64,000 bases of DNA from Rhodocyclaceae bacterium (GCA_016704145.1 JADJAS010000007.1:1116001-1180000); one strand, 5' to 3'. Positions 25,271 through 35,522 are shown, numbered from the stretch's first letter. Notes: a model not told the origin generated them from the letters alone. Program-made: numbers and translations.

Positions 25271-26878
25271 ATGGCAAGCCCAGCCCAGCCACCCTTCGAT
25301 GCGCGCGACGCGGCCAGTTGTCTAGCCTTCCTGGCCAACCTGCCGATCATGAACGTTCCGCTCGCCCACGATTCGATCGGCAGGTTGCTGAAGGCCGTGC
25401 ATGACGCGCCGCCGCCCGCCGCGGAATACCTTGCCGTGCTCGAAGCGGCCCACGAACCGCTGGCCTTCCTCCAGGAAGAAGTGGCGACCCGTTATGCCGC
25501 GCGGCCATTGCCGGCCAATGACGTCGAGTCCGCCATCTTCGCCAAGGTGGTTTCGCTCTGGCGGCTGATGGCCAGCGCCTATGCGCGCGTGGCCGATCTT
25601 GGCGGCGGCGACGCTGGCGTCCAGGACAAGCTGGCGCTGATCTGCCAGCGCTGTCTTCACTACGCGGGACAGACCATCGTCGAACATTATCGGGCGCATC
25701 GTCAACTCGACGCCGGCGCCTGGCTCGAGCTCCACGGCTTCTTCGACACGGCCGAGGAATGGGGGCTCGCCGACACCGAGGTAGGCGGGTCGCCGGAGCA
25801 AACCGCGACGACCGGCGCCATCACCTACGCCACGGTGCTCCTGATCGACCTGGCCAATCCTTACGGCCGCACGCCGAAGGAACTGGCCTGGATCATTCGC
25901 TGGGCAAAGCTGATGGCCCCGCGCGCGGCCGTCCGCAAGCCCGACGATGCCGGCGGCCGCGGGTACGGGCTGGACCTCATGCAGGATCGCGGCCTGTTGC
26001 CTGTAGACCATCTTTCCGAAACTCCCTCGGCCCGCCTGTTCGATACCTCGAAACTCGGTGAACCCGTGCAACGACTGCTCGCCCGGCTGAAGGCCGGCGA
26101 GGATCCGAAGGCGCTGGAGCTCGGCGACGATTGCCCCGCGCCACTTGCCGGACGGCTGCTGCTGCAGATCTACCGCCCCTGGTGCCTGGCCGCCATGCCA
26201 CGCCGCTTCGAGCGCGCCCGCGCCAAGGGTGTGCTATCGATCGCCTTGCAGGCCGAGTCGATCTACTTCCACCTGACCGGCGGCGAATTCGTCCAGCCCC
26301 AGCACGCCCGGATTTTTTCCCGGGCGGAAATGGAGCAGTACTGGACTTTCCGCAACCAGCTGGACCCCAAACGGCCGCTCAACGTGCGTGCCGCCGCGCT
26401 TGGTCTGACGCTCGACGTCTGGGATATCGCCGACCAGTCCCTCAACGGCTACCGGGTCTGCCGCAACGCCGCCGGCCCGCGCGTCGAGCACAATCAGCTG
26501 ATCGCGCTCAAACCGCCAGGAAAGGACGATTTCACGCTCGGGCGCATCACCTGGCTATTCCAGGAACGGGACGGGGGACTGCAGGCCGGCATCCATGTCC
26601 TGCCCGGCCCCGTGACCGGCGTGGCGGTGCGGCCCACCGGCGCCGGTATTGGGCCGTCGGACAAGTACATGCCCGGCTTCTTCGTACCCGGCATTGTCGC
26701 GCTCAAGGAACCGCTTTCGGTAATCTTGCCGCCCGGCTGGTTCACTCCAGGCCGCGTTGTCGAAATATTCACCGACCGGCCAGTGGCGGCAAGGCTGGAG
26801 GAGCTGATGGCCAAAGGCCCCAACTTCGAACGCTGCTCGTTCACGCTCGCCGACCAGCCCCTGCCGGCTGCGCTATGA
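25271..26878 (+). CDS. PilZ-like protein of unknown function, paralogue B
   Basis: It has 535 aa, exactly the length of paralogue A. It begins MASPAQPPFDARDAASCLAF and shares with A the segments ALELGDDC (A: LQLGEDC), RRFER (Arg311-Arg315), D388-Q-S-L-N-G393 and LSVILPPGWFTPGR. The RxxxR to DxSxxG spacing is 73 residues, nearly the same as in A, so the wide gap is a feature of the family. The pair looks like an old tandem duplication, diverged across most of its length. C-di-GMP binding is a motif-based inference. It lies 18 bp after A, in one transcript with HIT. Confidence 0.7.
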   Translation: MASPAQPPFDARDAASCLAFLANLPIMNVPLAHDSIGRLLKAVHDAPPPAAEYLAVLEAAHEPLAFLQEEVATRYAARPLPANDVESAIFAKVVSLWRLMASAYARVADLGGGDAGVQDKLALICQRCLHYAGQTIVEHYRAHRQLDAGAWLELHGFFDTAEEWGLADTEVGGSPEQTATTGAITYATVLLIDLANPYGRTPKELAWIIRWAKLMAPRAAVRKPDDAGGRGYGLDLMQDRGLLPVDHLSETPSARLFDTSKLGEPVQRLLARLKAGEDPKALELGDDCPAPLAGRLLLQIYRPWCLAAMPRRFERARAKGVLSIALQAESIYFHLTGGEFVQPQHARIFSRAEMEQYWTFRNQLDPKRPLNVRAAALGLTLDVWDIADQSLNGYRVCRNAAGPRVEHNQLIALKPPGKDDFTLGRITWLFQERDGGLQAGIHVLPGPVTGVAVRPTGAGIGPSDKYMPGFFVPGIVALKEPLSVILPPGWFTPGRVVEIFTDRPVAARLEELMAKGPNFERCSFTLADQPLPAAL

Positions 26879-26920
26879 TAGCCGCCCCCGACAGATTATC
26901 GACATAACCACGACAACATC

Positions 26921-27352
26921 ATGGCCGGTCTCGACAAGCAAACCCCGATCCCCACGGAAATCAAGCTTCACAAGCAATCCAGACTGATGGAAGTCAGCTT
27001 CGCCGATGGCGCCAATTTCAAGCTGCCGTTCGAATACCTGCGTGTCCATTCGCCGTCCGCCGAGGTGCGCGGTCATGGCCCCGGCCAGGAAACCTTGCAG
27101 ACCGGCAAGCGCAATGTGGACATCGCCGGTGTTGAAGCGGTGGGCAACTACGCCATCAAGCCGGTGTTCTCGGACGGTCACGACACGGGCATTTATTCCT
27201 GGGATCTGCTCTACGATCTGGGCGTCAATCAGGAGTCGTACTGGCAGGCCTATCTCGCGCGCCTCGCCGCCGCCGGTGCCGGCCGCGACGTCGACACTTC
27301 GACCAAGCCGCCGAAGTCCCGTGGCAGCGGCGGTTCCTGCGGCAGCCACTGA
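26921..27352 (+). CDS. DUF971 protein
   Basis: The 143-aa protein has the DUF971 (gamma-butyrobetaine hydroxylase N-terminal-like) core: PTEIKLHKQSRLMEVSFADG, FKLPFEYLRVHSPSAEVRGH and YAIKPVFSDGHDTGIYSWD. It ends in a glycine- and serine-rich tail with one cysteine. DUF971 proteins sit beside ubiE in many Betaproteobacteria, and some members are linked to Fe-S handling. The 6-bp gap to ubiE implies co-transcription. Molecular role here is unknown. Confidence 0.9.
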   Translation: MAGLDKQTPIPTEIKLHKQSRLMEVSFADGANFKLPFEYLRVHSPSAEVRGHGPGQETLQTGKRNVDIAGVEAVGNYAIKPVFSDGHDTGIYSWDLLYDLGVNQESYWQAYLARLAAAGAGRDVDTSTKPPKSRGSGGSCGSH

Positions 27353-27358
27353 GCCAAG

Positions 27359-28090
27359 ATGCCCGATACGCATTTCGGTTTCGAGAAGGTCGAAGAAACA
27401 GAAAAAGCCCGTCGGGTGGAGGGCGTGTTTTCGTCGGTCGCCGACAAGTACGACCTGATGAACGACCTCATGTCCGCCGGCCTGCACCGGCTCTGGAAGG
27501 CCTTCACCATCCAGGTCGCCGGCGCGCGGACGGGTGATCGCGTGCTCGACGTGGCCGGCGGCACCGCCGACCTCTCCTCGGCTTTCGCCAAGCGCGTCGG
27601 GCCGACCGGCGAGGTCTGGCTCACCGACATCAACAACGCCATGCTGACGCGCGGCCGCGACCGGCTGCTCGACGAAGGCGTGCTCGGCCCGGTCGCCCAG
27701 TGCGACGCCGAAAAGCTGCCTTTCCCGGACAACCATTTCGACGTCGTCAGCGTCGCCTTCGGCCTGCGCAACATGACGCACAAGGACCGCGCACTGGCCG
27801 AGATACGCCGCGTGCTGCGCACCGGCGGCCGCCTGCTGGTGCTGGAGTTTTCCAAGGTCTGGGAGCCACTGTCGCCCTTGTACGACCTCTACTCTTTCAA
27901 GGTGCTGCCCTGGCTGGGCAGCAAGATCGTCGGCGACGCCGACAGTTACCGTTACCTTGCCGAGTCGATTCGCGTGCACCCCGACCAGGAAACCCTGAAG
28001 GGCATGATGGAACAAGCCGGGCTGGAAAAGGTCGAATATTTCAATTTGACCGCCGGTGTCGTCGCCCTGCATCGCGGTTACAAAATCTGA
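27359..28090 (+). CDS. ubiE: Ubiquinone/menaquinone C-methyltransferase
   Basis: The 243-aa class I SAM methyltransferase starts MPDTHFGFEKVEETEKARRV and reads FSSVADKYDLMNDLMSAGLH, the UbiE family signature. VLDVAGGTADLS is the SAM-binding motif I, and VAFGLRNMTHKDRAL is the UbiE-specific segment. It adds the C-methyl group to the quinone ring in ubiquinone (and menaquinone) synthesis. ubiJ lies two genes downstream, so the run is a quinone-biosynthesis neighbourhood. Length is normal. Confidence 0.97.
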   Translation: MPDTHFGFEKVEETEKARRVEGVFSSVADKYDLMNDLMSAGLHRLWKAFTIQVAGARTGDRVLDVAGGTADLSSAFAKRVGPTGEVWLTDINNAMLTRGRDRLLDEGVLGPVAQCDAEKLPFPDNHFDVVSVAFGLRNMTHKDRALAEIRRVLRTGGRLLVLEFSKVWEPLSPLYDLYSFKVLPWLGSKIVGDADSYRYLAESIRVHPDQETLKGMMEQAGLEKVEYFNLTAGVVALHRGYKI

Positions 28091-28110
28091 CCCCCAACTG
28101 GAGGAAAACC

Positions 28111-28980
28111 ATGAAGAAGTTCCTGCTTGCACTCGTTGTCACCGTCGCCGGCATCGGCTTGCCCACTCAGGATGCCGAGGCCAAGCGGCTCGGCGGTGGC
28201 GGATCGTTTGGCATGAATCGCAGCACCGCGCCAGTGCAAAAAGCGGCGCCGGCGCCCTCGGCCCCCGCGCAGAATGCCGCGCCCGCCGCCGTTCCCGCCA
28301 AGCCCGCCGCGGCCCCGGCCGCCGCCGCGCCGCGGCCTTCCGGCATGAGCCGCTGGCTCGGCCCGATCGCCGGCCTGGCCGCCGGCATCGGCCTGGCCGC
28401 GCTGCTGTCGCACTTCGGCCTCGGCGAAGGCATGGCCAACGTCCTGATGATCCTGTTGCTGGTCATGGCCGCCGTGTTTGTCTTCAAGCTGCTGTTCCGC
28501 AAGAGTCAGCCGTCGCGGCCCGCCTTTGCGGGCGGTGTCGGCGAACCGCAGCCGATGCGGTTCGAGTCACTGACGCCCGCCGCCGGCGCCACCGGCGTAG
28601 CGACCAGCGTACCGGCGGACTTCGACGCTGAGGGATTCCTCCGTCAGGCAAAGCTGAATTTCATCCGCCTGCAGGCCGCCAACGACGCCGGCAATCTCGA
28701 CGACCTCAGGCAGTTCCTCGCCCCGGAGGTCTTTGCGGAGATCCAGATGCAGTACGAAGAGCGCGGCAAGGCGAAGCAGGAAACCGACGTGCGGCAGCTC
28801 GACGCCGATCTGCTCGAACTGGCGACGGAAAGCGATCAGTACATCGCCAGCGTCCGCTTCCACGGCCTGATCCGCGAGAACAACGGCCCCGAGCAGCCGT
28901 TTGCCGAGATCTGGCACCTGACCAAGCCGGTCAGTGGCGGCGGTGGCTGGCGCGTTGCCGGCATCCAGCAAGTACAGTAA
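28111..28980 (+). CDS. Tim44-like domain protein
   Basis: The 289-aa protein has a good ribosome site (GGAGG) and an N-terminal signal (MKKFLLALVVTVAGIGLP). A low-complexity Ala/Pro stretch (residues 35-75) precedes membrane helices around 85-125. The C-terminal Tim44/MBA1-like domain has NFIRLQAANDAGNLDDLRQF, LAPEVFAEI and AEIWHLTKP. Bacterial members are inner-membrane proteins of uncertain role. The linkage to ubiE and ubiJ is common in Betaproteobacteria. Copy 7 of the motif lies in the linker between helix and domain. Confidence 0.88.
   Translation: MKKFLLALVVTVAGIGLPTQDAEAKRLGGGGSFGMNRSTAPVQKAAPAPSAPAQNAAPAAVPAKPAAAPAAAAPRPSGMSRWLGPIAGLAAGIGLAALLSHFGLGEGMANVLMILLLVMAAVFVFKLLFRKSQPSRPAFAGGVGEPQPMRFESLTPAAGATGVATSVPADFDAEGFLRQAKLNFIRLQAANDAGNLDDLRQFLAPEVFAEIQMQYEERGKAKQETDVRQLDADLLELATESDQYIASVRFHGLIRENNGPEQPFAEIWHLTKPVSGGGGWRVAGIQQVQ
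28502..28524 (+). repeat. 23-bp dispersed motif, copy 7
   Basis: AGAGTCAG (one mismatch), centre CCGTCGCGGCC, CGCC. In the Tim44-like gene it encodes K-S-Q-P-S-R-P-A. Confidence 0.8.
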
Positions 28981-28996
28981 TCCGGCCGGACCCGGG

Positions 28997-29560
28997 GTGA
29001 TCGAGGGCCTGGTCCTCGGCGCACTCAACCACCTGCTCGGTCAGGCGGCTTGGGCGCGACAGCAATTGCGGGCCTTCGCCGGCCGGCACGCCCGCTTCGA
29101 CATGCCGCCGTGGCGGCTGGTGTTTTGCATCGATCCCGAGGGGCGAGTCGAGGCAACGACCGGGGAAGCTGTCGACGTCACCGTCACGCTGCCGGCCGAC
29201 ACACCGCTTGTCGCCCTCGGGGGCCTCGACCGCGCCATGGCGGCGGCACATGTCACCGGCAACGCCGAATTCGCCACCACCCTGTCCTTCGTGCTGAAGA
29301 ACCTGCGCTGGGACGCCGAGGAGGATTTGTCGAAGCTGGTCGGCGACATCGCCGCCCAGCGCATCGTCGGCGTCTCGTCACGGCTGACTTCCTGGCAGCG
29401 GCAGGCCGCACGCAACCTCGCGGAGAACGTCGCCGAATATTGGGGCAATGAATCGGCGCTACTGGTCAACACGCGGGAAATGAGCATTTTTCGCGCGGAA
29501 CTGGCAGAATTCAATCGTCGTATCGAGCAACTCGAAATTCGGGCCGGCTCGCTGCGCTAA
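28997..29560 (+). CDS. ubiJ: Ubiquinone biosynthesis accessory factor UbiJ (SCP2 domain)
   Basis: The 187-aa protein has an SCP2 lipid-binding domain: LVLGALNHLLGQAAWARQQL, RFDMPPWRLVFCIDPEGR and HVTGNAEFATTLSFVLKNLR. A C-terminal helical part follows (RQAARNLAENVAEYWGNES). UbiJ holds hydrophobic ubiquinone intermediates for the soluble Ubi complex, consistent with ubiE two genes upstream. GTG 28997 is chosen because it fits the family N-terminus and follows the Tim44-like stop by 16 bp. ubiB is not seen next to it, unlike in many relatives. Confidence 0.85.
   Translation: MIEGLVLGALNHLLGQAAWARQQLRAFAGRHARFDMPPWRLVFCIDPEGRVEATTGEAVDVTVTLPADTPLVALGGLDRAMAAAHVTGNAEFATTLSFVLKNLRWDAEEDLSKLVGDIAAQRIVGVSSRLTSWQRQAARNLAENVAEYWGNESALLVNTREMSIFRAELAEFNRRIEQLEIRAGSLR
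29369..29391 (-). repeat. 23-bp dispersed motif, copy 8
   Basis: Minus strand: GAAGTCAG (one mismatch), centre CCGTGACGAGA, CGCC. In ubiJ the sense strand encodes G-V-S-S-R-L-T-S. Confidence 0.85.
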
Positions 29561-29593
29561 CAATGGCTGTTGTCGATTTCAAGGGAGGCTTTC

Positions 29594-30169
29594 ATGCTGC
29601 GCAAGACATTGCTCGCTTTAGCCCTGACCGCCGCGTTGCCGGCATTGCCCGCGCTCGCTGCCGATGAGGCGCAACTGCTCGACGAAGCGCGCAAGGTGGC
29701 GACGTCCATCCCGCCGAAGCTTCTCGAAGTGCTCGATGACGAGATCCGCAAGGGCGGCCCGGAGAACGCCATTGGTGTCTGCCGCGAGAAGGCGCCGCAA
29801 ATGGCCAAGGCCGCTTCCGAGAAGACTGGTTGGGCAATCCGACGCGTCAGCCTGAAGAACCGTAATCCCAAGGCCATCCCCGACGCCTGGGAGAAAGCCG
29901 CACTTGAGGAGTTCGATCGCCGCGCGGCGGCCGGGGAAAAACCGACCGGCCTGGAAAAAGGCGAATTGCTGACGGTCGGGGGCCAGCAGGTCTATCGCTA
30001 CATGAAGGCCCTGCCCACCCAGGATCTCTGCTTGCAATGCCATGGCACGCCGGAGCGCGTATCGCCGGCGGTCCAAGCCAGACTGCATGAGCTTTATCCC
30101 GACGACAAGGCGGTCGGCTATTCGGCCGCCGAGATCCGCGGCGCCATCACCATTCGCAAGCCCTTGTAA
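29594..30169 (+). CDS. Periplasmic DUF3365 (Tll0287-like) haem protein
   Basis: The 191-aa protein has a strong ribosome site (AAGGGAGG) and signal peptide MLRKTLLALALTAALPALPA. It reads NAIGVCREKAP and TGWAIRRVSLKNRNPKAIPD, which are DUF3365 signatures. The single c-type haem site is C146-L-Q-C-H150. Tll0287-type proteins bind haem in a PAS-like fold and often serve as redox or gas sensors. A receiver/HATPase protein follows after 22 bp, so a sensing role is likely. Confidence 0.88.
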   Translation: MLRKTLLALALTAALPALPALAADEAQLLDEARKVATSIPPKLLEVLDDEIRKGGPENAIGVCREKAPQMAKAASEKTGWAIRRVSLKNRNPKAIPDAWEKAALEEFDRRAAAGEKPTGLEKGELLTVGGQQVYRYMKALPTQDLCLQCHGTPERVSPAVQARLHELYPDDKAVGYSAAEIRGAITIRKPL

Positions 30170-30191
30170 TCGGCGCTGGCCGCCTGACGTC

Positions 30192-31094
30192 GTGGTCGCC
30201 CCGCGGATACTGATCGCCGAGGACGAACCGGTCGGCCTGATGGTGCTGACCGACATCCTGCGCGACGAGGGCTACGAGATAAGCAGTGCCGGCAACGGCA
30301 CCGATGCCTGGCGAGAGCTCGCCGAGTCTCCCGAAGGCTTCGATGTGGTACTGCTCGACCGCATGCTGCCCGACATGGATGGCATCGAGATCCTGCGGCG
30401 CATGAAGGATCGCCCGGCAATGGCCCGGCTGCCGGTGATCATGCAGACCTCCATGTCCGGCAGCGAAGCGGTGGCCGAAGGCCTCAAGGCGGGCGCCTAT
30501 TACTACCTGGTCAAGCCTTTCGCCGCCGAGACGCTGGTGGCGATTGTCGGCGCCGCGATACGCGATCATCGCGATTACCTGGATCTGCAACACGAGGTGC
30601 GACAGGCGTCGCGCAGCATGGCCTGCCTGGACCGGGCGGAGTTCGCCTTCCGTACCACCGACGAGGCGCGCGACGTCGCGACCTTGCTGGCCCAGGTGGC
30701 GCCGGATCCCGGCCGGGTGGTGCTCGGCCTTTCGGAGCTGATGCTCAATGCCGTCGAACACGGTAATCTGGGCATCACCTACGATGAGAAGACCCGGCTG
30801 GGCGGCGGCGAAGCATTGGCCGAGGAGATCCATCGGCGTCTCGCCAGTGCTGACTTTGCCAACAAGGTCGCGACAGTCGAGTTCACCAGGAATCGGGGCG
30901 AGCTGCGCTTCATCGTCCGCGACCAGGGCAAGGGTTTTGACTGGCGGCAGTATCTGGAGATGAGTCCGGAGCGAGCCTTCGACACGCACGGGCGCGGCAT
31001 CGCCATGTCGAAGCTGCTCAGCTTCGACGTCCTGGAATACAAGGGCTGCGGCAACGAGGTCGAAGGCCGGGTCAACCTGCCGGCAGTCGCCTGA
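30192..31094 (+). CDS. Response regulator fused to a HATPase_c_2 (RsbW-like) domain
   Basis: The 300-aa protein starts at GTG 30192. Residues 1-120 form a receiver (ILIAEDEPVG, LLDRMLPDMDG with Asp56, LVKPFAAETL). The C-terminal part has an ATPase fold of the anti-sigma serine-kinase type, with LSELMLNAVEHGNLGI (N-box) and FIVRDQGKGFDW (G1 box). There is no output DNA-binding domain. Such proteins typically phosphorylate an anti-anti-sigma factor or control a phosphatase. With the upstream haem protein it may form a redox-sensing pair. Copy 9 of the motif lies within. Confidence 0.85.
   Translation: MVAPRILIAEDEPVGLMVLTDILRDEGYEISSAGNGTDAWRELAESPEGFDVVLLDRMLPDMDGIEILRRMKDRPAMARLPVIMQTSMSGSEAVAEGLKAGAYYYLVKPFAAETLVAIVGAAIRDHRDYLDLQHEVRQASRSMACLDRAEFAFRTTDEARDVATLLAQVAPDPGRVVLGLSELMLNAVEHGNLGITYDEKTRLGGGEALAEEIHRRLASADFANKVATVEFTRNRGELRFIVRDQGKGFDWRQYLEMSPERAFDTHGRGIAMSKLLSFDVLEYKGCGNEVEGRVNLPAVA
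30835..30857 (-). repeat. 23-bp dispersed motif, copy 9
   Basis: Minus strand: AAAGTCAG, centre CACTGGCGAGA, CGCC. The host gene reads R-R-L-A-S-A-D-F across it. Confidence 0.85.
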
Positions 31095-31113
31095 TCCGTC
31101 TCGGGCCTCGGGA

Positions 31114-31149
31114 AAAGAAAAAAGCAGCCGCGCGGCTGCTTTTTTCTTT
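31114..31149. terminator. Perfect 36-bp palindromic bidirectional terminator
   Basis: Arms AAAGAAAAAAGCAGCCGC (31114-31131) and its exact complement (31132-31149) give a GC-rich stem flanked by A- and T-runs on both sides. It lies between the receiver-HATPase gene (+) and atpC (-), which converge, so it can end both transcripts. Confidence 0.92.
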
Positions 31150-31170
31150 GGTGACCGATCGATCCGGCGC

Positions 31171-31593
31171 TCAGTGCGTCTGCTTGCGCAACTTCTGGAT
31201 CGCCGCCAGTTGCGCCACGGCTTCGAGCAGTTCCGCCTGCGCCCGCGCATAGTCCATGGCCGACTCGCGGCTGGACATGGCTTCCTCGGCCTTCTTCTTG
31301 GCTTCGATCGCCTTGGCTTCATCGAGATCCTTGCCGCGGATCGCGGTATCGGCCAGCACCGTGACGAGGCCGGGCTGCACTTCGAGAATGCCGCCGGCGA
31401 CGAAGATCAGCTCTTCCTTGCCGTCCTGCAGCTTGACGCGCACCGCGCCCGGCTTGATGCGGGTCATCAACGGCATGTGACCGGGCAGGATGCCCAGCTC
31501 GCCGGCTTCGCCCGGCAGGACGACGAACTCGGCCAAGCCGGAAAAGATGGACTCTTCGGCGCTGACGACGTCGACGTGGATGGTCATGGCCAT
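31171..31593 (-). CDS. atpC: ATP synthase epsilon subunit
   Basis: The 140-aa protein has the epsilon beta-sandwich (IHVDVVSAEESIFSGLAEFV, GELGILPGHMPLMTRIKPG, VAGGILEVQPGLVTVLAD) and a C-terminal helical hairpin (RAQAELLEAVAQLAAIQKLR). It regulates F1 and links it to the c-ring. Last gene of the atp operon, ending 21 bp from the palindromic terminator. ATG 31593 fits the family. Confidence 0.97.
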   Translation of the reverse strand: MAMTIHVDVVSAEESIFSGLAEFVVLPGEAGELGILPGHMPLMTRIKPGAVRVKLQDGKEELIFVAGGILEVQPGLVTVLADTAIRGKDLDEAKAIEAKKKAEEAMSSRESAMDYARAQAELLEAVAQLAAIQKLRKQTH

Positions 31594-31628
31594 GTTGGCT
31601 TGTCCCCTATGCGTGCTTGGTGCGTGGC

Positions 31629-33050
<1,422 letters not shown>

Positions 33051-33052
33051 GA

Positions 33053-33952
33053 TTACCCCGCAATGGCGGCTGCGCCGCCGACGATTTCAGAAATTTCCTT
33101 GGTGATCGAAGCCTGGCGGGCCTTGTTGTAGACCAGCTGGAGTTCCTTGATGACGTTGCCGGCATTGTCGGTGGCCGACTTCATCGCCACCATGCGGGCC
33201 GACTGTTCCGACGCCATGTTTTCCGCCACGGCCTGATAGATCAGCGCCTCGACGTAACGCACCAGCAGCTCGTCGATGACGACGCGCGCCTCGGGCTCGT
33301 AAAGGTAGTCCCAGTGGCCCTCCGGCGTGCCCAGGCGCTCGCCGGTCAGCGGCAGCAGCTGTTCGACCACCGGTTCCTGCTTCATGGTGTTGATGAAGCG
33401 GGTATAGGCGATATACACGACATCGAGTTCGCCGTTGTGCACCGCGTCGATCATGATCTTGACAGGGCCGATCAGCTTTTCCAGGTGGGGCGTATCGCCC
33501 AGGTGGGTGGCTTCCGAAACGACCTTGGCGCCCAGACGCTGCATGAAGCCCAGCCCCTTGTTGCCGATGGCGGTGACGCGGATCTGGGCGGCGCCGGCTG
33601 ACTCCCATTCGCGCATGGCGTTGAGCACCAGGCGCAGGATGTTGGTGTTGAGGCCGCCGCACAGGCCCTTGTCGGTGGTCACCAGGATCAGGCCAACGCG
33701 CTTGCCCTTGACCGCGGCGGCGTCCTGCGACGGCTGACTTTTCGCCAGGAATGGGTGACGGTAGTCGGAAAGCGTCGCCGCCGAAAGGTTGGCCGCGAGG
33801 CGACGAATCTTCTCGGAATACGGCCGCGCGGCGCGCATGCGATCCTGCGCCTTGCGCATCTTTGATGCGGCCACCATCTCCATGGCCTTGGTGATCTTCT
33901 TCGTGTTCTGGAACGAAGCGATCTTGGTCCGAATCTCTTTGCCGCTAGGCAT
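33053..33952 (-). CDS. atpG: ATP synthase gamma subunit
   Basis: The 299-aa protein starts MPSGKEIRTKIASFQNTKKI with KAMEMVAASKMRKAQ, and ends VYNKARQASITKEISEIVGG, the two coiled-coil arms of the rotor. DKGLCGGLNTNI is the conserved middle block. It couples c-ring rotation to catalysis. Copy 10 of the dispersed motif lies in the less conserved region near residue 70. Confidence 0.98.
   Translation of the reverse strand: MPSGKEIRTKIASFQNTKKITKAMEMVAASKMRKAQDRMRAARPYSEKIRRLAANLSAATLSDYRHPFLAKSQPSQDAAAVKGKRVGLILVTTDKGLCGGLNTNILRLVLNAMREWESAGAAQIRVTAIGNKGLGFMQRLGAKVVSEATHLGDTPHLEKLIGPVKIMIDAVHNGELDVVYIAYTRFINTMKQEPVVEQLLPLTGERLGTPEGHWDYLYEPEARVVIDELLVRYVEALIYQAVAENMASEQSARMVAMKSATDNAGNVIKELQLVYNKARQASITKEISEIVGGAAAIAG
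33719..33741 (-). repeat. 23-bp dispersed motif, copy 10
   Basis: Minus strand: AAAGTCAG, centre CCGTCGCAGGA, CGCC. Sense to atpG, encoding K-S-Q-P-S-Q-D-A. Confidence 0.9.
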
Positions 33953-33973
33953 CGCGCTTCTCCTGAGTGGCGC

Positions 33974-35512
33974 TTAGGCCCAGTTCTTCTTGAACTCGGT
34001 CACCGCTGCCGCCAGCGCCGCCTCGCCATCCTTGTCGAGATCCTTCGAGGATTCGATCTTATCCATGAGCGCGCCGTGGCTCGCCTTCATGTACTTGTGC
34101 AGGTCGGCTTCGAATTGCAGCAGCTTCGGCACATCGACGTCGTCGAAGTAGCCCTCGTTGATGGCGTAGAGCGACACCGCCATTTCCGCGACCGACAACG
34201 GCGCGTATTGGGCCTGCTTCATCAGTTCGGTAACCCGGCGACCGCGCTCCAACTGCTTGCGGGTGGCGTCGTCGAGGTCGGAGGCGAACTGGGCGAAGGC
34301 CGCGAGTTCGCGGTACTGCGCCAGGGCGAGACGAACACCGCCGCCGAGCTTCTTGATGACCTTGGTCTGGGCGGCGCCGCCGACGCGGGACACCGAGATA
34401 CCGGCGTTGATGGCGGGACGGATACCGGCGTTGAACAGGCTGGTCTCGAGGAAGATCTGGCCGTCGGTAATCGAAATGACGTTGGTCGGCACGAAGGCGG
34501 AGACGTCACCGGCCTGGGTTTCAATGACTGGCAGCGCGGTCAGCGAACCGGTCTTGCCCTTGACGGCGCCCTTGGTGAAGTTCTCGACATACTCTTCGTT
34601 GACGCGCGCGGCGCGCTCGAGCAGGCGGGAGTGCAGGTAGAAGACGTCGCCCGGATAGGCTTCGCGGCCCGGCGGACGGCGTAGCAGCAGCGAGATCTGG
34701 CGATAGGCCCAGGCCTGCTTGGTCAGGTCGTCGTAAATGATCAGGGCGTCCTGGCCGCGGTCGCGGAAGTACTCGCCCATGGTACAGCCGGAGTACGGCG
34801 CGATGAACTGCATGGCGGCGGAATCGGAGGCCGAGGCGGCGACGACAATGGTGTAAGCCATGGCGCCGTGCTCTTCCAGCTTCTTGACCACGTTCATGAT
34901 CGACGAGGCCTTCTGGCCGACGGCGACGTAAATGCAAAGCAGGTCTTTGCCCTTCTGGTTGATGATCGTGTCGATCGCCACCGCCGTCTTGCCGGTCTGG
35001 CGGTCGCCGATGATCAGTTCACGCTGGCCACGACCCACCGGCACCATGGCGTCGATGGCCTTGAGGCCAGACTGCACGGGCTGCGAAACGGACTTCCGCC
35101 AGATGACGCCGGGCGCGACCTTCTCGATCTTGTCGGTTTCCTTGGCGTTGATCGGGCCCTTGCCGTCGATCGGCTGGCCCAGCGAGTTGACCACGCGGCC
35201 GATCAGCTCGGGGCCGATCGGCACTTCCAGAATACGGTTGGTGGTCTTGACGATGTCGCCTTCGGTGATGTGCTCGTACTCGCCCAGCACGACGGCACCG
35301 ACGGAATCGCGCTCGAGGTTGAGCGCCATGCCGAAGGTATTGCCGGGAAACTCCAGCATCTCGCCCTGCATGACGTCGGCCAGGCCGTGCACGCGGCAGA
35401 TGCCGTCGGTGACGGATACGACCGTGCCTTGTGTGCGCACTTCGCTGGCGCCGTCCAGGTTCTGGATCTTGCTCTTGATCAGTTCGCTGATCTCGGATGG
35501 ATTCAACTGCAT
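33974..35512 (-). CDS. atpA: ATP synthase alpha subunit
   Basis: The 512-aa non-catalytic F1 subunit starts MQLNPSEISELIKSKIQNLD, has Walker A GDRQTGKTAVAIDTI and ISVSRVGGAAQTKVIKKLGG near the C-terminus. Its nucleotide site is regulatory. It sits between atpH and atpG in the standard order. Confidence 0.98.
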   Translation of the reverse strand: MQLNPSEISELIKSKIQNLDGASEVRTQGTVVSVTDGICRVHGLADVMQGEMLEFPGNTFGMALNLERDSVGAVVLGEYEHITEGDIVKTTNRILEVPIGPELIGRVVNSLGQPIDGKGPINAKETDKIEKVAPGVIWRKSVSQPVQSGLKAIDAMVPVGRGQRELIIGDRQTGKTAVAIDTIINQKGKDLLCIYVAVGQKASSIMNVVKKLEEHGAMAYTIVVAASASDSAAMQFIAPYSGCTMGEYFRDRGQDALIIYDDLTKQAWAYRQISLLLRRPPGREAYPGDVFYLHSRLLERAARVNEEYVENFTKGAVKGKTGSLTALPVIETQAGDVSAFVPTNVISITDGQIFLETSLFNAGIRPAINAGISVSRVGGAAQTKVIKKLGGGVRLALAQYRELAAFAQFASDLDDATRKQLERGRRVTELMKQAQYAPLSVAEMAVSLYAINEGYFDDVDVPKLLQFEADLHKYMKASHGALMDKIESSKDLDKDGEAALAAAVTEFKKNWA

Positions 35513-35522
35513 GGAATTTCTC

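Noticed and set aside
31114..31149. 36-bp palindrome as a mobile element or operator
   Set aside because: Position between converging genes and A/T-flanked GC stem fit a bidirectional terminator well.
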